Assembly: GCA_017407645.1 (NCBI GenBank) | Contig: JAFQWE010000007.1 | Coordinates: 1-64,000, forward strand | Source: Clostridia bacterium | GTDB lineage: Bacteria > Bacillota > Clostridia > Oscillospirales > Acutalibacteraceae | Length of the DNA: 64,000 nt | Direction: 5' to 3' | In this document: positions 49,365 to 56,832 of the stretch, one piece after another | Layout of the letters: every line of letters starts with the position of its first letter | Numbering within the stretch: position 1 is the stretch's first letter | Program-made: the position numbers and the translations under genes | Notes under the pieces: model-generated | Told to the model about the DNA's origin: nothing | The model's input: the letters and a program-made list of their open reading frames with translations, nothing else | Databases searched by the model: none

Positions 49365-50255
49365 TCACATCCTTAAATCATTAAGCAACATTCCGCTGAA
49401 TTTAGGCAGATTAAAACGGTCTGCAAACAGTTTGCACTTGCACATAAAAATGTAGTAAATATTTTTACCGCAGTGACGCAGGGTTTCAAAATTTGCTTGC
49501 CCCTTTGCAATGATTATATCGGCACTGTCAAGCTTTTTCAAGGCTTGGTCAGAAATATCGCCAAGCACGGTGCCTGCCATGCCGCTTGAGTTATGACTTA
49601 CCTTTACGACCGAATTCAAGTCAATCTGCAATGCATCCTCAAGGGTGGCGTCGTTTAGCACAGGATTGCCTTTTACGATAACCTCTGCACTAATTTGCGG
49701 AAACTCTTGAAGAATAGTTTTTATAAAAATTTTATCTGCCACAATCTCGCCGCAGTTGTCGGTAAGATAAATAAGCCTATGCGCTTTTGAGAGGTCGCAT
49801 TTAAAGGTGTCGTATTCACTGTTATCAAATTTTAAATCTTTTGCGGTGGCAAGCAATTGATCAAGCTTGTCCTCACTTACACTGTCCATTGCACCAAAAT
49901 CAATGTAATTGCCCAGCATAGCAAAATTCAAAGCAGTATGTAGTCTGTCGTCGGCAGAGTCAACGGTGCCTTGCATTAAATTTTCTTTAGCAAGCATCAA
50001 GGTGTTAAAATACTTCTTTTCATTTTCAAAGTTTTCTTCAAAACCAAGCAGTTTTTTCTGCAAACGGGTGATTTTATCAATCACTTCGGGTGGAGCTTCA
50101 TGCTGACTTGCTTCGCTTAAAATTTTAAAAAGCCCTTGCATATATTCAAGGCGGGTATCATCATCTTTGGCAAGGTCGGCTTTACCCAAATGCTTGTTTA
50201 AAAGACAGTTTATACACTGAGAGTGAAACCGCTTAACAGGGGATACGTTGCTCAT
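49365..50255 (-). CDS. DUF89 family metal-dependent phosphatase (damage-control type)
   Basis: A 296-residue DUF89/ARMT1-like protein. Diagnostic parts are CINCLLNKHLG with a CxxC-type cysteine pair, IYLTDNCGEIVADKIFIK (metal Asp-Asn), VKGNPVLNDATLEDA and DIIIAKGQANFETL. Family members dephosphorylate small damaged or wrong sugar phosphates, such as fructose 1-phosphate or phosphorylated by-products of metabolism. That role would suit the head position in a sugar-degrading operon. I chose ATG 50255, eight bases after GAGG; the frame offers a GTG three codons earlier. First gene after the minus-strand promoter. Confidence 0.83.
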   Translation of the reverse strand: MSNVSPVKRFHSQCINCLLNKHLGKADLAKDDDTRLEYMQGLFKILSEASQHEAPPEVIDKITRLQKKLLGFEENFENEKKYFNTLMLAKENLMQGTVDSADDRLHTALNFAMLGNYIDFGAMDSVSEDKLDQLLATAKDLKFDNSEYDTFKCDLSKAHRLIYLTDNCGEIVADKIFIKTILQEFPQISAEVIVKGNPVLNDATLEDALQIDLNSVVKVSHNSSGMAGTVLGDISDQALKKLDSADIIIAKGQANFETLRHCGKNIYYIFMCKCKLFADRFNLPKFSGMLLNDLRM

Positions 50256-50273
50256 AAAAAACACCTCTTTTGA

Positions 50274-50302
50274 ATTCTATCATACAACAAAAATTATTGC
50301 AA
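50274..50302 (-). promoter_or_regulatory. Promoter of the DUF89-SGNH-PHP-GH operon
   Basis: Minus strand TTGCAA (50297-50302), 17-base spacer, TAGAAT (50274-50279). The -35 hexamer is the centre of a 14-bp palindrome. Confidence 0.65.
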
Positions 50303-50306
50303 TAAT
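50293..50306. promoter_or_regulatory. 14-bp palindrome, operator candidate in the divergent glycan promoters
   Basis: ATTATTGCAATAAT is perfectly self-complementary, covers the -35 box of the minus-strand operon and lies about 50 bases upstream of the plus-strand -35 box. No local regulator gene is present, so a distant LacI-, GntR- or other-type repressor would have to act here. Inference from symmetry and position. Confidence 0.5.
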
Positions 50307-50356
50307 AAGTCAAACCAAATTGAAAGAAAAACTTGAAAAAAGTGACTTAATTTATA

Positions 50357-50385
50357 TTGCATAGTAAACCTCGTTATGCTACACT
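50357..50385 (+). promoter_or_regulatory. Promoter of the DUF5107 gene
   Basis: TTGCAT (50357-50362), 17-base spacer, TACACT (50380-50385). Confidence 0.6.
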
Positions 50386-50411
50386 GTCCTTGTAAGAAAG
50401 GCGGTAATGCT

Positions 50412-52442
50412 ATGAATACAAAACTTTATCAATCAACCCTTAATATTCCTTGTCAGGATATGAATGGCACGTCATCTGTGCCTGCTCTTTTAAAGGTTAA
50501 CTTTAAATCTGCATTTGATAATATTGAGTCTAATTTAGGTGAAGATGAAGATCTTTATCTTGGCTACGGTCACGTAGTATCTGCGTTTCCTTACAAAATG
50601 CAGGATATGTATACTCGCCCTCTCCACGATAATGAGGAGCCTGTAATCATCCTTGAAAACGAATATTTAAAGGCAACCTTTCTTCCCAATTGGGGCGGCA
50701 AGCTGATGAGCCTTATCGATAAAGAAAAGAATAAGGAATTGCTTTATTGCAATCCTGTTATACGCCCTTGCAACCTTGCGATAAGAAATGCATGGGCTTC
50801 AGGCGGTATAGAGTGGAACTGCGGATTTGTTGCCCATCACCCCCACACCTGCGAAACAATGTTTACCACCACAACTCAGCTTGACGACGGCACCCCCGTA
50901 CTCAGAATGTACGAGTTTGAGCGTATCCGTCAGGTAGTTCAGCAGATGGATTTCTTTTTGCCCGAGGGCTCAAAGGTGCTTTTTGTTCGCAACCGCATAA
51001 TCAACCCCCGCACCGAAACTATCCCTGCATATTGGTGGAGCAATATCGCAGTGGTTGAAACTCCCGATACCCGTGTTATAGTTAATGCCGACACCGCTTA
51101 TATGGCAGAGGATAAGGTTTGTGTAAAAAGTATGCTTGACTATTGCGGTGCCGACGGTACCTATCCCGTTGACGTACCCTATTCGGTTGACTTTTTCTAT
51201 AAGATACCCTTTTTTGCAAGACGATTTGAGGCGGCAGTTGATGCTGACGGCTACGGTCTTGTGCAAACCTCAACCCACCGTCTAAGAGGCAGAAAGCTTT
51301 TCTGCTGGGGTCAAAATCCCGGCGGTGACCGTTGGCAAGAATTCCTTACCTTTGACGGAAGCACCGATCGCTATATTGAAATTCAGGCAGGTTTGGGTCG
51401 CACCCAATACGGATGTATTCCAATGCCTCCCGAAACCACTTGGGAGTGGCTTGAAGCCTACGGCGCAATGAATGCCGACGGTGATATTGCACACGGTGAG
51501 TGGCAGGCTGCAAAGGCGGAGGTTGCCAAGAAGCTTGACCAAATGATAACTGCCGAAAGAATGGAAGAGCTGTTGGACGAAACTCGTCCTATGGCAAAGG
51601 CAAAGGCAACAGGCAAACTGCTCTTTAAGGGCAGCGGCTGGGGCGCCCTTGAAAATATGCTTCGTCAAAAGGACGGCAGACGCTTAATGGCTGCTCATCT
51701 TGATTTTGGCGCCGTTGACGAGGAACAGGCAGCATGGGTATCCTTGCTTGAAAAGGGCACAGTCGGTGAGCATAACCCCGATGAAATCCCTGCATCCTGG
51801 ATGCTTCAGGAAGGTTGGACCGATTTACTTAAAGAGGCTATAAAGGGCGCCGATGCAAACAACTGGTATGCCTACTTGCAATTAGGTATGATTAGCTTTA
51901 TCAATGGCAATTTTGACGATGCAAAGCGCTATCTTGACCGATCTTATGAGTTGTGCAAATCCCCTTGGGCGCTTTACGGCCTTGCCCATATCAACCGTCA
52001 GCAAAAGGATTTGGTTGCCGCCGCTAACTTGTGTGAGCAGGCATATCGAATGAAGATGGAAGATATTTCCTTGGGTAAAGAGGTAATGGAATTGCTTACC
52101 GATGCCGATATGAATAAAGAGGCATTGGAGCTTGCCGAGCAGATGCCTGCAAAGGTTCGCGAAATCGGCAGAGTTAAAATTTACATACTTAAGGCATATA
52201 TCCGTCTTGGAAATATCCAAAAGGCAGAGGAACTGTTTTATGCCGACGGTGGACTTGTCTTGCCCGACGTCCGTGAGGGTGAGCGCCTTGTTACCGAACT
52301 CTATCTTGATTTGCTTGAACTTAAAGCAAAGGAAAGTGGCGAGCCCTATGACCGCTCAACCGCAAAAGTGCCGCCTCAGTTTGACTACCGTCAGACAGAC
52401 AGAGTAGGTGCCAGACCTGCAAGAAAAAGAGTAAGAAAATAA
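50412..52442 (+). CDS. DUF5107 domain protein with TPR repeats
   Basis: A 676-residue protein. The N-terminal part (about residues 1-340) is a galactose-mutarotase-like beta-sandwich of DUF5107 type: LENEYLKATFLPNWGGKLMSLIDKEKNKELLY, GGIEWNCGFVAHHPHTCETM and FSTHRLRGRKLFCWGQNPGGDRWQEF-like phrases. The C-terminal part (about 470-640) has tetratricopeptide repeats such as NNWYAYLQLGMISFINGNFDDAKRYLDRSYEL. It is soluble and without export signal. Proteins of this kind cluster with glycosidases; a sugar-binding or epimerase role is possible but unproven. ATG 50412 follows AAAGGCGG. It is divergent from the DUF89 operon. Confidence 0.78.
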   Translation: MNTKLYQSTLNIPCQDMNGTSSVPALLKVNFKSAFDNIESNLGEDEDLYLGYGHVVSAFPYKMQDMYTRPLHDNEEPVIILENEYLKATFLPNWGGKLMSLIDKEKNKELLYCNPVIRPCNLAIRNAWASGGIEWNCGFVAHHPHTCETMFTTTTQLDDGTPVLRMYEFERIRQVVQQMDFFLPEGSKVLFVRNRIINPRTETIPAYWWSNIAVVETPDTRVIVNADTAYMAEDKVCVKSMLDYCGADGTYPVDVPYSVDFFYKIPFFARRFEAAVDADGYGLVQTSTHRLRGRKLFCWGQNPGGDRWQEFLTFDGSTDRYIEIQAGLGRTQYGCIPMPPETTWEWLEAYGAMNADGDIAHGEWQAAKAEVAKKLDQMITAERMEELLDETRPMAKAKATGKLLFKGSGWGALENMLRQKDGRRLMAAHLDFGAVDEEQAAWVSLLEKGTVGEHNPDEIPASWMLQEGWTDLLKEAIKGADANNWYAYLQLGMISFINGNFDDAKRYLDRSYELCKSPWALYGLAHINRQQKDLVAAANLCEQAYRMKMEDISLGKEVMELLTDADMNKEALELAEQMPAKVREIGRVKIYILKAYIRLGNIQKAEELFYADGGLVLPDVREGERLVTELYLDLLELKAKESGEPYDRSTAKVPPQFDYRQTDRVGARPARKRVRK

Positions 52443-52445
52443 AAG

Positions 52446-52480
52446 AAATCCCGTTTGAATTCACTTCAAACGGGATTTGT
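52446..52480. terminator. Bidirectional terminator between converging glycan genes
   Basis: AAATCCCGTTTGAA / TTCAAACGGGATTT, loop TTCAC; the minus-strand side has the better T-rich tail. Confidence 0.82.
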
Positions 52481-52481
52481 A

Positions 52482-53765
52482 CTATACTTCTTCTAATATC
52501 AGTACCCAGTCACATCCGTAACCTTGTGAGGGGGGTGCAACCGTCATTTTATCTTTAGCAGGGAAGATGCTGAAAATTTGCGTTTGACCGTTGCGAGGGT
52601 CAAACCAAGATGCTCGAAGCCGCAACGCACCCTCAAAAACAGAAAGATTGACGGTAAATGGCAGGCCTAAAGGAGAATAGATATAGGCGTACCCCTTTCC
52701 TTTTCCTGCGGCAAGATGCCCCATACCTTCGTAATTTTGAACAATCAGTTGAGGGCAAGGCTTAAAGGAATAGTAATCCCTGCTCAGTCTTAAGTCTTTA
52801 ACGTAACCCATCTGCTCGGCGCCTTCGTGCAATAGAGCATCCTTCCAAGTGAATGGAAAATAGTCGGTTGGCTCGGTATTCATACCCCAAATGCAGTGAT
52901 TGCCGTAGGTGTGACCGCAAACACCTGCCATCAGATTCCAATATGCATTTTGACGGGTGTCGGCAGTCGACCAGTAATAGCCAAGCTTGTCATTAAAACA
53001 GGCGGGATGGTCTTCATAACGTGGCTCAGAGTCCATATAAGGCTTATCGGAGCGGTTTGCCATTTTAAGCATAACCTTGTCTGATTCGAAACACTGCTCA
53101 ATGCCGTGACCTGTCTGTGAAGTGTGAAAATCAATGTAATCGGCATCACCCACAAAATCAGTGGAGTCAAACATTCCGGGCGGATGGAAGGTAATAAGAT
53201 GGTTTTTGTCCCGCTCTTTAATACCCTTTGCCATTGCATCTATAATAGCACGGTGATTTTCTTCTAAAGGACGGTCACCGCCCAAAACCCAAATAATATT
53301 TTCTTTTTCGGCATATCTTTCGGCAATCCATTTGCCATAAATATAAGCGTTGTCTGGGTTGAATATAATGGGGCCCTTACCCCAAGCAAGCAGATTGTAC
53401 TTGTCACCCCAAGTGGGAAGCAAAGCCACAAACATACCGAATTTTGCTGCAGTATCAATAACGAAATCCACGTGGTCCCAATAAGAGTAATCACCGTCAA
53501 TATCAGGCTTTGTGGGGTCGGGAAGGCCTTCGGTCATAAGCAAGGGCAATCTGCCGTATGCGTTAGGAGTAGTAACACCTTCGAGTTCTGACAAAGCTAC
53601 CCCCTGGGTTACTGTGAAGCCCTGTCTTGCACGTTGTTCAAAATAGTACTCAACTTCTTCGCGGTTAAGCTTGTGAAAAATCTCCCATGCGGTATCGCCA
53701 AGATAAAAGAAAGGTTCGCCGTTATCCCAACTAAGATATCTGCCTTTTACAGTAAGCTTCTTCAC
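52482..53765 (-). CDS. Glycoside hydrolase of DUF4038 / apiosidase-like (GH140-related) type
   Basis: A 427-residue protein with a TIM barrel and a small C-terminal beta domain. Features of the DUF4038 family: FFYLGDTAWEIFHKLNREEVEYYFEQRARQGF (shown in part), FVALLPTWGDKYN, NIIWVLGGDRP with a candidate catalytic Asp, YIDFHTSQTGH, and KPYMDSEPRYEDHP with a candidate nucleophile Glu. GH140 members release apiose from pectin side chains (rhamnogalacturonan II), but related proteins have other substrates. It lacks a signal peptide. The start is a GTG, eight bases after GGAGGC. It has its own promoter and is a single-gene unit converging on the DUF5107 gene. Confidence 0.8.
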   Translation of the reverse strand: MKKLTVKGRYLSWDNGEPFFYLGDTAWEIFHKLNREEVEYYFEQRARQGFTVTQGVALSELEGVTTPNAYGRLPLLMTEGLPDPTKPDIDGDYSYWDHVDFVIDTAAKFGMFVALLPTWGDKYNLLAWGKGPIIFNPDNAYIYGKWIAERYAEKENIIWVLGGDRPLEENHRAIIDAMAKGIKERDKNHLITFHPPGMFDSTDFVGDADYIDFHTSQTGHGIEQCFESDKVMLKMANRSDKPYMDSEPRYEDHPACFNDKLGYYWSTADTRQNAYWNLMAGVCGHTYGNHCIWGMNTEPTDYFPFTWKDALLHEGAEQMGYVKDLRLSRDYYSFKPCPQLIVQNYEGMGHLAAGKGKGYAYIYSPLGLPFTVNLSVFEGALRLRASWFDPRNGQTQIFSIFPAKDKMTVAPPSQGYGCDWVLILEEV

Positions 53766-53796
53766 TTTTGTAGCCTCCTTAACCTATTTTTTGTTC

Positions 53797-53825
53797 AGTA
53801 TAGCAAATATATTAAATTTTTTCAA
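53797..53825 (-). promoter_or_regulatory. Promoter of the DUF4038 glycosidase gene
   Basis: Minus strand TTGAAA (53820-53825), 17-base spacer, TATACT (53797-53802). Confidence 0.75.
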
Positions 53826-53939
53826 TAGGGTAATTTTGTTTGTACTGTTAGGACTTACACCTGACTTTTGTGAACAGTCCGGAGAGGACGACAATTCTTC
53901 TAATTTAACTTTTGTCAATACTATAACACCTTAAATCTA
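53826..53939. other. Non-coding stretch between divergent promoters
   Basis: Nothing coding seen. It holds short AT-rich sequence and a GGACTTACACC...CCGGAGAGG stretch without a clear stem. The whole gap 53766-54077 is about 310 bases and is accounted for by the two divergent promoters and leaders. Confidence 0.4.
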
Positions 53940-53968
53940 TTGATATAGTGGCTTGGTTAAGATATAAT
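53940..53968 (+). promoter_or_regulatory. Promoter of the metallophosphoesterase gene
   Basis: TTGATA (53940-53945), 17-base spacer, TATAAT (53963-53968). The leader to the ATG is about 100 bases. Confidence 0.75.
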
Positions 53969-54077
53969 GGAATACAAAAAAGGTTGTGTTTTAACGAAAA
54001 CGCGGTATTATTAAATTTACAATATTCTAAGCGTGTTGTTAGAACTTATCTATAACTTAAAAAGCGGAGGAATTGCA

Positions 54078-54920
54078 ATGAAAAAACCAATTACAGTGCT
54101 GAAAACCACCCTAAACATCGGCATACAAGAGCCGGTTAAATTGCTTCATATAACCGACACCCATATTGCCCTTGATGATGAGGGCAACGATAGCGGCAGA
54201 TATAAATGCTTTGACAGAGATTACGAAAACTGCTCCATAGACTATTATTTTCAGGCTGTAGAATATGCAAAGCAAAACAACCTGACTATTTTGCACACGG
54301 GTGATTTTTTAGATTTTATATCTGAGCGAAATTTAGATTTTGCCGATAAATATTTGATGCCGCTTGACTGTATATACGCTGCAGGCAATCACGACTTTTG
54401 CCATTGTGTAGGCAAGGCGAAAGAAGACTATGAGTACAAATGGCATTATATCAAGCAGTCGGCGCCTCATCTTAAAAACAATTTGTATTTTTATTCAAGA
54501 ATAATCGGCGGTGTAAACGTCGTTACCCTTGATGATTCATACTATCTTATAAGTGACGCGCAAATTGAGTGTTTAAAGGCAGAGGTGGCAAAGGGCTATC
54601 CGATAGTATTGGCTATGCACGTGCCTTTTTACGCCCCAAACCAAGCCAAACTGCAAAAGGAAAAGGGCGAAGAATGTGCCTTTATGGTGGCGGCGCCACA
54701 AGAATGCCTTAATAGTTATCGCGAAGTAAGACGTTTGCAGCAAACGCCTGACGAGGCTACCCTGCGCGCCGTTGAATATATAAAAAACGAGCCACTTATC
54801 AAAGCAATAATAACAGGTCATAACCACAAAAACTGCGAAGAAATAATCGGCGACGGTAAAATTCAAATCACCACCGCCGGCAACTTTGACGGATATGTGC
54901 GCGAGATAACCATAATCTAA
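54078..54920 (+). CDS. Calcineurin-like metallophosphoesterase
   Basis: A 280-residue phosphoesterase with the five metal motifs: ITDTHIALD (DxH), LHTGDFLDF (GD), AAGNHDFCH (GNHD), VLAMHVPFY (H) and IITGHNHKN (GHxH). It is soluble and has no signal peptide. Substrates of this superfamily range from nucleotides to sugar phosphates and phosphodiesters. ATG 54078 follows GCGGAGG with seven bases; the frame would allow 15 more residues but without a ribosome site. It ends before the putP promoter and could belong functionally to the glycan locus. Confidence 0.87.
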   Translation: MKKPITVLKTTLNIGIQEPVKLLHITDTHIALDDEGNDSGRYKCFDRDYENCSIDYYFQAVEYAKQNNLTILHTGDFLDFISERNLDFADKYLMPLDCIYAAGNHDFCHCVGKAKEDYEYKWHYIKQSAPHLKNNLYFYSRIIGGVNVVTLDDSYYLISDAQIECLKAEVAKGYPIVLAMHVPFYAPNQAKLQKEKGEECAFMVAAPQECLNSYREVRRLQQTPDEATLRAVEYIKNEPLIKAIITGHNHKNCEEIIGDGKIQITTAGNFDGYVREITII

Positions 54921-54939
54921 GAAAAAGAGTAAAATAAAG

Positions 54940-54968
54940 TTGCAATTATGCAAAAAGTGTGGTATACT
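54940..54968 (+). promoter_or_regulatory. Promoter of putP
   Basis: TTGCAA (54940-54945), 17-base spacer, TATACT (54963-54968). Confidence 0.7.
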
Positions 54969-55009
54969 TACTTTAATTTAGCACTTTAATGCACAAAAGG
55001 AGAGTTAAA

Positions 55010-56554
55010 ATGGAAATTTTGGCATTCATAATCTATTTTGCCCTAATGCTTGGAATTGGAATTTTCTTCTTCCTGCGTTCCAAAAACGACGGCGAAAAGG
55101 AATACTTTTTAGGCGGTCGTTCAATGGGACCTTGGGTTACCGCAATGAGCGCGCAAGCCTCCGATATGTCGGGCTGGTTGCTGATGGGCTTCCCCGGAAG
55201 CATTTTGGCATTTGGCTTGGGTCAGGTGTGGATTGGTATCGGTCTTGCGCTTGGTACTGCTGCTAACTGGATTTTTGTTGCAAGGCGTTTGCGCCGCTTT
55301 TCAAAGGCAGCAGGTGACTCTATCACCTTGCCTCAGTACTTAACCAATCGCTTTATGTCACAAAGTCCTGTGCTTAAAATTGTTTGCGCCGTAATATTCT
55401 TAATCAGCTTTACCGTTTACGTATCATCGGCATTTGTTGCAGGTAAAAACGTTTTATGCGCAGTTATTCCTTGGTTTGTTGGCAAAGAAATGTTGGCAAT
55501 GCTGTTTTTTGCTCTTATTATTCTTGTTTACACCTTCCTTGGCGGATACAAGGCGGTTTGCTGGACCGACTTTTTCCAAGGCTTGCTTATGCTTGTCGCT
55601 TTGCTTGCAGTGCCGATTGTTATGGCAGGCGGCAACAGTGACCCCTCTCTTGCAGGTGCTTTTGCAGAGGGAGTTAAGCCTTTCGGCACCAACCCCTTCA
55701 CTGCTCCATGGCAAGAGATTGTAACAGGTCTTTCTTGGGGTCTTGGCTACTTTGGTATGCCTCACATTATCGTTCGCTTTATGGCTATCGAAAAACCCTC
55801 TATGGTTAAAAAATCTGCAACAGTTGCAATCGTTTGGGTTGTGCTCACCTTGGGCGCCGCCGCCGCAATGGCTATTATCGGCAGAACCTATTTGTTTGAT
55901 AACGGCACCTCTTTGGCAGCAACGCTTCTTTCAACCGGCACACAACAAAACATATTTATTGACGTTGTGCAAAAGTTATTCCCTGCATTTATTGCAGGCT
56001 TGCTCCTTGCCGCTATCGTAGCCGCCGCAATGTCTACTGCCGATTCACAGCTTCTCGTTGCATCATCATCCTTTACAAGCGATATTTACAAGCCCATGCT
56101 TCGCAAAAACAAGGCATCTGATAAAGAGGTTTTGTGGATTGGCCGTTTGGTTGTTATTGTGGTTTCTGTTGTTGCATTCTTCATTGCCGCATCGGGACTT
56201 AACAACACAAGCAGCTGGGCAAACAGTATTATGGCAATGGTAGAAAACGCATGGGGACTCTTTGGTGCTTCATTTGGTCCCGTTGTTATTTTGTCACTTT
56301 TCTGGCGTCGCTTTAACTATGCAGGTGCCGTTTCAGGTATTGTTGCAGGCGCTCTTGCCGATATTGCTTGGTTGCTCCTTTTCACCGATACAATTATGAC
56401 TCCTGTTATCGCCGATACAGGCGTTTACGAGATATTGCCCGGCTTTATTGTTGGCCTTATCGTATCGGTTGTTGCAGCCCTTGCAACTAAGGCTCCCTCT
56501 GATGAGGTTGACGCAATATTCGCAACTGCAACGGATAAATCAATTGATGACTAA
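55010..56554 (+). CDS. putP: Sodium/proline symporter
   Basis: A 514-residue member of the sodium:solute symporter family with about 13 membrane helices. The PutP-type hallmarks are EYFLGGRSMGPWVTAMSAQASDMSGWLLMGFPG near the N-terminus (in parts, with the Na-site Ser/Asp) and AAIVAAAMSTADSQLLVASSSFTSDIY in helix 9. It imports proline together with sodium. ATG 55010 follows AAGGAGAG. The proline biosynthesis operon is at the other end of the window; the two do not share a visible control site. Confidence 0.92.
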   Translation: MEILAFIIYFALMLGIGIFFFLRSKNDGEKEYFLGGRSMGPWVTAMSAQASDMSGWLLMGFPGSILAFGLGQVWIGIGLALGTAANWIFVARRLRRFSKAAGDSITLPQYLTNRFMSQSPVLKIVCAVIFLISFTVYVSSAFVAGKNVLCAVIPWFVGKEMLAMLFFALIILVYTFLGGYKAVCWTDFFQGLLMLVALLAVPIVMAGGNSDPSLAGAFAEGVKPFGTNPFTAPWQEIVTGLSWGLGYFGMPHIIVRFMAIEKPSMVKKSATVAIVWVVLTLGAAAAMAIIGRTYLFDNGTSLAATLLSTGTQQNIFIDVVQKLFPAFIAGLLLAAIVAAAMSTADSQLLVASSSFTSDIYKPMLRKNKASDKEVLWIGRLVVIVVSVVAFFIAASGLNNTSSWANSIMAMVENAWGLFGASFGPVVILSLFWRRFNYAGAVSGIVAGALADIAWLLLFTDTIMTPVIADTGVYEILPGFIVGLIVSVVAALATKAPSDEVDAIFATATDKSIDD

Positions 56555-56559
56555 AAATG

Positions 56560-56588
56560 TTGACTTTTTAAGGTCAATGTGATATACT
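56560..56588 (+). promoter_or_regulatory. Promoter of the SCIFF locus
   Basis: TTGACT (56560-56565), 17-base spacer, TATACT (56583-56588), 30 bases ahead of the scfA start. Confidence 0.75.
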
Positions 56589-56618
56589 CTTTTCAGTTAG
56601 ATATGGAGGTCAAGTATT

Positions 56619-56774
56619 ATGAAACACATTAAAACTATTGAAACCCGTAACCTTTGCGAAAGCGCTAAAAAGGGTGGCTGTGGCGAGTGCCAAACTTCTT
56701 GCCAGTCTGCTTGCAAGACCAGCTGCGGTATTGCAAATCAGCAGTGCGAAAAGACTGCTGAACAAAGCAAGTAA
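56619..56774 (+). CDS. scfA: SCIFF precursor peptide (six cysteines in forty-five residues)
   Basis: A 51-residue ribosomally made peptide, precursor of a thioether-bridged (ranthipeptide-class) product. The start MKHIKTIETRNLCESAKKGG and the core CGECQTSCQSACKTSC followed by GIANQQCE are the SCIFF signature found in nearly all Clostridia. It has seven cysteines (13, 21, 24, 28, 32, 36, 43) instead of six, with Cys13 as the extra one. In the characterised CteA peptide the bridge joins Cys32 to Thr37 (from memory); position 37 is Gly here. ATG 56619 follows ATGGAGGT. A terminator and then the maturase gene follow. Confidence 0.96.
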   Translation: MKHIKTIETRNLCESAKKGGCGECQTSCQSACKTSCGIANQQCEKTAEQSK

Positions 56775-56786
56775 TTAACAAAGGAT

Positions 56787-56815
56787 AAAATGCCGCCTAT
56801 GGCGGCATTTTTTCA
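56787..56815 (+). terminator. Terminator between scfA and scfB
   Basis: AAAATGCCGCC / GGCGGCATTTTT with a 3-base loop. Partial read-through would give much more precursor message than maturase message. Confidence 0.88.
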
Positions 56816-56832
56816 TAAAAGAGGGATATTTA

